Origin: Moraxellaceae bacterium AER2_44_116
GTDB lineage: Bacteria; Pseudomonadota; Gammaproteobacteria; Pseudomonadales; Moraxellaceae
Assembly (NCBI GenBank): GCA_006546595.1
Contig: VIAD01000032.1
Coordinates: 1 to 10,426, forward strand
DNA length: 10,426 nt
Direction: 5' to 3'
Shown piece after piece: positions 6,035-10,426 of the stretch. The notes below the pieces were generated by a model, which did not search any database, had not been told where the DNA came from, and saw only the letters and a list, made by a program, of their open reading frames with translations. Made by a program: the position numbers and the translations under genes. How positions within the stretch are numbered: position 1 is the stretch's first letter; each line of letters opens with the position of its first letter.

Positions 6035-6910
6035 ATGAGCGAAAAATTGCAAAAAGTCCTAGCCAGAGTTGGTCTAGGCTCTCGTCGTCACATGGAAGAA
6101 GCGATTATTCAAGGTCGTGTCAGCGTCAATGGCAAAATTGCCGAAATTGGCCAGCGCATCGAAGCAACGGATGAGTTACGTGTTGATGGTCGTCGAGTGG
6201 ATTTTGCCCTCGAGGAAGAAACGCGTCGCCGTGTCATCATTTATTACAAGCCAGAAGGTGAGATTTGCTCTCGCCAAGATCCTGAAGGTCGGCCAACGGT
6301 ATTTGATAATTTGCCGAATTTACGCGGTGAGCGTTGGGTTATGGTCGGGCGTTTAGACATTAACAGTAGCGGTTTATTATTGTTTACGAACGATGGTGAA
6401 TTAGCTAATCGTTTAATGCATCCCTCCAATGAAGTGGAACGTGAGTACGCTGTGCGTGTTATGGGCGAAGTCACACCAGCAGCACGTCAAGCGCTGTTAG
6501 ATGGTGTCACCTTAGACGATGGGCCTGCCAAATTTGAATCATTCACCGAAGTGGGTGGTGAAGGTATTAATCGTTGGTATCAAGTTGTTGTTAAAGAAGG
6601 TCGTAACCGTGAAGTTCGTCGCCTGTTTGAATCGCAAGGTTTACGTGTGAGTCGTTTGCTGCGTATTCGTTATGGTACGGTGTCATTACCGCGTCAGTTG
6701 CATACAGGTCGCTGGATTGAGTTAGACAAAGACGAGATTGACGGCATCACTGCGCTAGTCAAACTCAAACCGCGTGTTGGCACAGGCTTATATGGTTTGG
6801 CTAAACGTCGTGCTGAAAAAATGCAAGATAATCCACTACCTGCGCGTCGTGGCGGTTTCTTACGTCAGCAAAAGCGTGATGTGCCAGATAAGCGTGGACA
6901 TCACGAGTAG
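6035..6910 (+). CDS. rluB: 23S rRNA pseudouridine synthase RluB
   Basis: A 291-residue RsuA-family pseudouridine synthase, which in E. coli converts U2605 of 23S rRNA to pseudouridine. An N-terminal S4 RNA-binding domain (about 1-60: KLQKVLARVGLGSRR, then GRVSVNGKIAEIG) is followed by the catalytic domain. The active-site aspartate is D108 in VGRLDINSSGLLLFTNDG. Supporting motifs are MHPSNEVEREYAV (128-140), EGRNREVRRLFES (188-200) and LLRIRYG (208-214). A basic, presumably flexible tail (about 255-291) may contact RNA. I assign RluB rather than RluE or RsuA because of the S4 domain, the length, the tail and the scpAB neighbours. The start ATG has only a weak purine stretch (GAGAAG) upstream, and the 164-base structured spacer suggests separate control. 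Confidence 0.94.
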   Translation: MSEKLQKVLARVGLGSRRHMEEAIIQGRVSVNGKIAEIGQRIEATDELRVDGRRVDFALEEETRRRVIIYYKPEGEICSRQDPEGRPTVFDNLPNLRGERWVMVGRLDINSSGLLLFTNDGELANRLMHPSNEVEREYAVRVMGEVTPAARQALLDGVTLDDGPAKFESFTEVGGEGINRWYQVVVKEGRNREVRRLFESQGLRVSRLLRIRYGTVSLPRQLHTGRWIELDKDEIDGITALVKLKPRVGTGLYGLAKRRAEKMQDNPLPARRGGFLRQQKRDVPDKRGHHE

Positions 6911-6941
6911 TTGATGGCTTTTTAGCTTTCGATACGCTTAA

Positions 6942-6964
6942 AGGGCGGGTGTAAAACCCGCCCT
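6942..6964. terminator. Hairpin terminator between convergent rluB and desaturase genes
   Basis: AGGGCGGGT (6942-6950) pairs perfectly with ACCCGCCCT (6956-6964) around GTAAA. The 9-bp GC-rich stem sits 31 bases after the rluB stop and 13 bases before the desaturase stop. Neither side has a good T-run, so it may work as a weak two-way terminator or an RNA 3'-end stabiliser. Confidence 0.6.
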
Positions 6965-6977
6965 CTGTGATTTAGAT

Positions 6978-8156
6978 TTAAGCTACGCTCATCTCTTTCA
7001 CATTGCTCGTTTTTTGATTGCTGCTAATCGCGCCTTGTCTTGGCATCGACGTATTACCTACCATAATATCAACTGTCTTTTTCAACCGTTTCCATACCGA
7101 TTCCTGTACGTAAGGAATACCATATTTCTCACACAATGCTTTTACTTGCGGTTGTAAACGTTGGTATTCACTCATGGGTAAGTCTGGCCAAATGTGGTGT
7201 TCAATTTGATAATTTAACCAACCATGTAAAAAGTCATTGAAGTCGCCACCTGTTTTAAAGTTGGTTGATCCTGTGATTTGACGCAGAAAAAACTCACTTT
7301 TATTGTTAACGGCATCTTCAAACAAAAACAAATCATCGCCCGTATGATTCGGTACAATCACCAAAAACGTATGGAGATTGGTGATAATTTCGGCCAAGAG
7401 CGAATTAATCAAGACACTGAGTACGGCAATCGGGCCTAAGGGAATAAACAGTAACGGAATCAGCACAAAACGGACGATGATGTAAGGTAATAAGCTTTTA
7501 AGCCATAACTCACGCGCGGCAGGATTCAGCGGATTCCATAATTCTAATTGGGTGAGTGCGCCTGATTGTCTTTCTTCACCGAGTACATTTTTCTTGGTGC
7601 TGCGTAGGTGTTTGAGTGTGTTCGGTGCGTAATACAGCGGTTTCCATGCGGCGGCAAAAACAGCGACAGTGGCATAGCGTAAAGGCATGGGCACTTGAGA
7701 ATCACGTAACCATTCTAAGTTTAATTCGACTTGATCAGGGTCGGCGGCTTCGCCTAAGTTGTAGTGATGCAAGCGGTTATGTTCATTATCCCAAGCGGCA
7801 GGATAAATCCAATCGCCCCAATCTAAGAAACGACGAAAACCTTTCGCAAAGCCTTTACTGGTATAGCGTTCTGGAATTCCTGCAATTTTGTCGTAACCTT
7901 TGTGCATAATCGGGTGAGCGATATTAGTCCAACGATTAAAATTACCTTGACTGATTAAAAACGCAGAGACAGGATTCGGAAAAATCCATGCCGTGCCATA
8001 ACCCGCAGCAGTACACAGTTTGCCCCAACGCTCAATTTTTTTCAGGTGTTTAAAATCGTCCATGCCCATGCGTTCGTTGGCGGCACGGCGTAAGGCCATA
8101 ATTTCTTGAGTGAATTTTTCGACATCAATATCAGACATTTGAAAAGCTTTAGACAT
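6978..8156 (-). CDS. Membrane fatty acid desaturase
   Basis: A 392-residue integral-membrane di-iron desaturase of the FA_desaturase family, which introduces a double bond into acyl chains using O2 and an electron donor. The three histidine boxes are clear: H81-PIM-H85, H126-NRL-H130-H131, and Q317-IE-H320-H321. A further NLHTFLVIVPNH segment (260-271) and hydrophobic stretches at about 160-176, 222-240 and 243-258 fit the usual membrane layout. Substrate and regiochemistry cannot be told from sequence. There is no cytochrome b5 domain, so electrons must come from a separate partner. I chose the ATG at 8156. An in-frame TTG at 8240 would add 28 residues including a hydrophobic run, but these look like translated leader sequence. 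It is a single gene facing rluB and divergent from lemA, likely with its own promoter. Confidence 0.9.
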   Translation of the reverse strand: MSKAFQMSDIDVEKFTQEIMALRRAANERMGMDDFKHLKKIERWGKLCTAAGYGTAWIFPNPVSAFLISQGNFNRWTNIAHPIMHKGYDKIAGIPERYTSKGFAKGFRRFLDWGDWIYPAAWDNEHNRLHHYNLGEAADPDQVELNLEWLRDSQVPMPLRYATVAVFAAAWKPLYYAPNTLKHLRSTKKNVLGEERQSGALTQLELWNPLNPAARELWLKSLLPYIIVRFVLIPLLFIPLGPIAVLSVLINSLLAEIITNLHTFLVIVPNHTGDDLFLFEDAVNNKSEFFLRQITGSTNFKTGGDFNDFLHGWLNYQIEHHIWPDLPMSEYQRLQPQVKALCEKYGIPYVQESVWKRLKKTVDIMVGNTSMPRQGAISSNQKTSNVKEMSVA

Positions 8157-8381
8157 AAAAAGCGAACCTAAGTAGGAAGTGAAAAGTAAAAAAATTCTTA
8201 ATAAAAATGAGGTTAAGCAGGACTGATGGTAACGGGTCAAGTATTTTTGAGGAAAGTAACTAATTCAGTATTGCCTGTGTGGTTAATTTTACAGGGTTTT
8301 AGGATGATAAAGATTGAATTTTTTTAGGAATTTTATGTTAGTGTCATTTGGCATTATTTTGGGATAAACAGGAGAGAACCC
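8157..8381. promoter_or_regulatory. Divergent intergenic region between desaturase and lemA
   Basis: These 225 bases must carry promoters for both the leftward desaturase gene and the rightward lemA operon. On the minus strand a TTGACC (8240-8235) could be a -35 box. On the plus strand a TTGAAT lies at 8314-8319, but the nearest -10-like TATGTT (8334-8339) is only 14 bases away. I see no convincing complete promoter or known operator. Confidence 0.35.
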
Positions 8382-8996
8382 ATGCGCTTATTGCGTGTTT
8401 TTGCAGTGTTATGGCTTTGTTTAGGATTAAGTGCTTGCGGTTATAATACAATTCAGGCAGAAGATGAGCAAATCAACGCGTCATGGTCAGAAGTGGTCAA
8501 CCAATATCAGCGTCGGGCTGATTTAATTCCCAATTTAGTTCGTACAGTCAAAGCGTATGCTTCACAAGAGCAAGAAGTATTGACGCGTGTTACCGAAGCG
8601 CGCTCGCGTGTTGGTTCAATTCAAATAACGCCTGAGTTGGTCAAAGATACTCAAGCATTTGCTAGCTATCAAGCGGCTCAGCGAGAAATGTCGGGTGCGC
8701 TTTCACGCTTGATGGTCGTTTCCGAAAACTATCCACAACTCAAATCAGATGCTAATTTCAGAGATTTGCAAGCCCAATTAGAAGGTACCGAAAATAGGAT
8801 TACCGTTGCTCGCAATCGTTACATTAAAGCAGTCGAAATGTATAACGTTACTGTTCGTTCTTTTCCATCAAATATGACTGCAAAGGCGTTTGGATTTACG
8901 ACTAAGCCCAACTTCACCGTTGAAAACGAAAAAGCCATTAGTACCGCACCTATGGTTGACTTCGATTCGCCCAAAGCGGCAGGGGCTGCACCGTGA
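8382..8996 (+). CDS. lemA: LemA family lipoprotein
   Basis: A 204-residue LemA protein. Residues 1-18 are a signal sequence ending in the lipobox LSAC, so C19 should be lipidated and the mature protein anchored to the inner or outer membrane. The mature part is helical. The family core WSEVVNQYQRRADLIPNLVRTVKAYASQEQEVLTRVTEARS runs through about residues 35-75, with a second conserved helix near 115-160 (NFRDLQAQLEGTENRITVARNRYIKAV). The short Ala/Pro-rich end is not conserved. LemA proteins are widespread and their molecular role is not established; they are often encoded beside TPM-domain genes, as here. A strong GGAG site lies 7 bases before the ATG. The stop overlaps the next gene's GTG (GTGA), so the downstream protein is translationally coupled. 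Confidence 0.95.
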   Translation: MRLLRVFAVLWLCLGLSACGYNTIQAEDEQINASWSEVVNQYQRRADLIPNLVRTVKAYASQEQEVLTRVTEARSRVGSIQITPELVKDTQAFASYQAAQREMSGALSRLMVVSENYPQLKSDANFRDLQAQLEGTENRITVARNRYIKAVEMYNVTVRSFPSNMTAKAFGFTTKPNFTVENEKAISTAPMVDFDSPKAAGAAP

Positions 8997-9892
8997 GTAA
9001 CCTGCTTTTTCCTCTACGTACGTGGGTGTTTTTATATTTGTTGAGCTGGCCATTATGGGGGATAGCCGAAGAAGTTGTGCCTATACTCCGTGCCCGTGTC
9101 ACAGATTTAACGTCAACACTCAGCGTGTATCAACAGCAATCTTTAGAGCGTAGATTGGGTGCGTTTGAAGCGCGTAAAGGTAGTCAATTAGCTATATTGA
9201 TTGTACCAACAACAGCTCCTGAAACAATTGAGCAATACAGCATGCGGGTTGTAGAGAAATGGAAGCTTGGCCGTAAAAATGTTGATGATGGTGTATTGTT
9301 GTTGGTTGCTAAAAATGACCATACTTTGAGGATAGAGGTTGGTTATGGTCTGGAAGGTGCATTAAATGATGCAACGTGTAAACGTATTATTAGCGAAGTT
9401 ATTGTCCCACAGTTTAAACAAGGAAATTATTATGGTGGCATTCAGGAAGGCATGGAAAGTATGATCAAAGTAGTGGATGGTGAGCCATTGCCACCAGTAA
9501 CCATGCAATCATTATTTAATAAAGACCTCTCTAAAGCCAGTCCTGAGTTATTTATTACCGCTCTTATACAGCCATTGCTGAATAAAGACCTCTCTAAAGT
9601 AGGCCCTGTGTTATTTATCGCTCTCATTGGCGGTGTCATTCTAAGAGGTTTATTTGGGGCTTTCTTTGGTGCGTTATTAACTGGCGGTATTATTGCTGTT
9701 ATTGCATGGCTAATGACGGGTGTAGTCTGGGTCGCCTTTATTGCAGGGTTGATTGCTGCTATTTTTACACTAATAAGTGGTAGTAACTCTGGTCGTGTAG
9801 GTAGTCATCGACGTGGTGGTTTTAGAGGCAGTGGTTTTGGCGGTGGCAGCGGTGGTGGTTTTGGTGGCGGTGGGGCATCTGGAAGGTGGTAG
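8993..9892 (+). CDS. Exported TPM-domain protein, YgcG-like
   Basis: A 299-residue membrane protein. A signal peptide or anchor covers residues about 1-25 (cleavage plausible after GIA). The TPM domain spans about 30-165 with SVYQQQSLERRLGAFEARKGSQLAILIVPTT-type features and the signature GRKNVDDGVLLLVAKND with IEVGYGLEGALNDA (93-127). Strong hydrophobic segments at about 201-260 form the membrane region, and a Gly/Arg/Ser-rich tail ends the protein (from about 270). This order matches YgcG-like proteins. TPM domains have been linked to phosphatase activity and, in chloroplasts, to photosystem II repair (TLP18.3); the role in bacteria is unclear. Between the TPM domain and the membrane part is an in-frame tandem duplication of 21 residues (173-214). 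The GTG start lies within the lemA stop, and the next gene begins 2 bases after this one's stop. Confidence 0.92.
   Translation: MSNLLFPLRTWVFLYLLSWPLWGIAEEVVPILRARVTDLTSTLSVYQQQSLERRLGAFEARKGSQLAILIVPTTAPETIEQYSMRVVEKWKLGRKNVDDGVLLLVAKNDHTLRIEVGYGLEGALNDATCKRIISEVIVPQFKQGNYYGGIQEGMESMIKVVDGEPLPPVTMQSLFNKDLSKASPELFITALIQPLLNKDLSKVGPVLFIALIGGVILRGLFGAFFGALLTGGIIAVIAWLMTGVVWVAFIAGLIAAIFTLISGSNSGRVGSHRRGGFRGSGFGGGSGGGFGGGGASGRW
9510..9635 (+). repeat. 63-bp in-frame tandem duplication in the TPM gene
   Basis: Two units, 9510-9572 and 9573-9635. AATAAAGACCTCTCTAAAG occurs exactly at 9518-9536 and again at 9581-9599, 63 bases apart. The encoded units begin LFNKDLSKASPELFI and LLNKDLSKVGPVLFI. The rest has diverged moderately, so the duplication is not brand new. 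Confidence 0.85.
9881..9886 (+). promoter_or_regulatory. Ribosome binding site deciding the start of the second TPM gene
   Basis: GGAAGG lies 8 bases before the ATG at 9895, inside the last codons of the upstream gene. The in-frame GTG at 9886 overlaps this site and is therefore an unlikely start. Confidence 0.7.
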
Positions 9893-9894
9893 CT

Positions 9895-10386
9895 ATGAAA
9901 TGGGGACGTTACTTTAACCATCTAAAGATTGGTACATGGCAGGTGAAGCGTGCTTTTTCAGTAGAGCTACTGCATCAGATAGAAATAATGATTAATTCAG
10001 GTGAAGCATTGCATGGCGGTGAGTTACGTTTTGTAGTTGAGGGCTCTCTGGATATTGTAGATTTGAGAGCTGAACAAAGTGCTCACCAACGGGCTTTAGA
10101 TGTATTTTCGTTATTACGTATGTGGGATACCGAAGAGCGTAATGCTGTACTCATTTATGTGCTACTAGCTGATCAGGCTGTAGAGATTATTGCAGATCGT
10201 GGTGTACACAAATATGTCGGTACAGCGAGATGGGAAGATATTTGTCGGCAAATGGAGTCTTATTTTTGCGTATTAGATTACAAGAGTGGTGTTGTTGTGG
10301 GCGTGCAAGCGGTGAATGATTTATTAATCAGTTATTACCCACGAGTTGGCAATCGTTTTAATGAGTTGTCAAGAGCCTGTAAATAA
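9895..10386 (+). CDS. Cytoplasmic TPM-domain protein
   Basis: A 163-residue protein that is essentially one TPM domain, with no signal peptide or membrane span, so probably cytoplasmic or facing the inner side of the membrane. The late TPM signature is visible: TEERNAVLIYVLLADQAVEIIADRGVHKYVG (79-109), then a conserved W113 and a C-terminal helix with AVNDLLISYYPR. The first strand is ELRFVVEGSLD (43-53). A second, small TPM protein after a larger Gly-tailed one and LemA is a familiar trio, pointing to a shared envelope-related role that is not known biochemically. The ATG at 9895 has its own GGAAGG site and lies 2 bases after the previous stop. No intrinsic terminator with a T-run is visible before the window ends. 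Confidence 0.9.
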   Translation: MKWGRYFNHLKIGTWQVKRAFSVELLHQIEIMINSGEALHGGELRFVVEGSLDIVDLRAEQSAHQRALDVFSLLRMWDTEERNAVLIYVLLADQAVEIIADRGVHKYVGTARWEDICRQMESYFCVLDYKSGVVVGVQAVNDLLISYYPRVGNRFNELSRACK

Positions 10387-10391
10387 TTCTG

Positions 10392-10407
10392 TGTAAACGC
10401 GTTTACA
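10392..10407. promoter_or_regulatory. 16-bp perfect palindrome, operator-like
   Basis: TGTAAACGCGTTTACA is a perfect inverted repeat 6 bases past the last stop. Its half-site TGTAAA with a central CG-rich core resembles LacI/GalR-family operators. TyrR boxes use TGTAAA-N6-TTTACA, whereas the spacing here is 4. It may control a gene to the right of the window. Confidence 0.35.
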
Positions 10408-10426
10408 TGAAGTTTCCTAAACGGTC

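Noticed and set aside
6117..6474. Alternative frames on both strands within rluB
   Set aside because: They overlap the conserved RluB catalytic region and have no family features.
7616..7909. 97-codon plus-strand frame antisense to the desaturase
   Set aside because: It covers the desaturase second histidine-box region on the opposite strand and its composition is a typical shadow.
9442..9639. 65-codon minus-strand frame across the duplicated segment
   Set aside because: It is the antisense of the TPM linker duplication and repeats only because the DNA beneath it does.
10392..10407. The palindrome as a TyrR box
   Set aside because: TyrR boxes have six bases between TGTAAA and TTTACA; there are four here.

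Overview
This window looks like ordinary chromosome from a gammaproteobacterium with moderately AT-leaning DNA. The evidence is the gene order yciB-yciI and yciV-yciO-trpS-scpA-scpB-rluB, which is a familiar neighbourhood in that class, and the close match of YciO, YciB and RluB to their enteric relatives as I remember them. SMC-type condensin genes (scpA/scpB) suggest a lineage outside the MukBEF-using enterics. A sulfur-oxidising Thiotrichales-like organism would fit, but I cannot fix the genus from the sequence.

Layout. (1) Positions 1-1337, minus strand: yciB, yciI and an exported lysine-rich repeat protein form one transcription unit. The repeat protein starts in a 4-base ATGA overlap with yciI and runs off the left edge inside a 36-bp tandem repeat array. 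(2) Positions 1405-2873, plus strand: a PHP-domain ribonuclease (yciV/rnm type) overlaps yciO. (3) Positions 2874-3231: a 358-base gap with a weak yciO terminator, a possible short orphan transcript ending at a strong intrinsic terminator, and the trpS promoter. (4) Positions 3232-6910, plus strand: trpS, scpA, scpB and rluB. They are tightly packed except for a structured 164-base spacer before rluB. (5) Positions 6942-6964: a GC-rich hairpin between convergent genes. (6) Positions 6978-8156, minus strand: a membrane fatty-acid desaturase with three histidine boxes. (7) Positions 8382-10386, plus strand: a lemA-TPM-TPM operon (lipoprotein LemA, exported YgcG-like TPM protein, cytoplasmic TPM protein). 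A perfect 16-bp palindrome follows it at the right edge.

How the genes work together. The central block is informational housekeeping: rRNA 5'-end maturation (PHP nuclease), tRNA-Trp charging (trpS), chromosome condensation (scpAB) and 23S rRNA pseudouridylation (rluB). The flanks concern the envelope: YciB, the desaturase, and the LemA/TPM set.

I see no mobile element, CRISPR array, phage or defence system, so I do not claim a new system. The points most worth checking are: a four-cysteine motif in TrpRS one residue different from the [4Fe-4S] motif known in Thermotoga TrpRS; the homogenising 36-bp repeat array in the exported protein; two non-coding stretches with RNA-like structure (scpB-rluB and yciO-trpS); and an in-frame 63-bp duplication in the first TPM protein.
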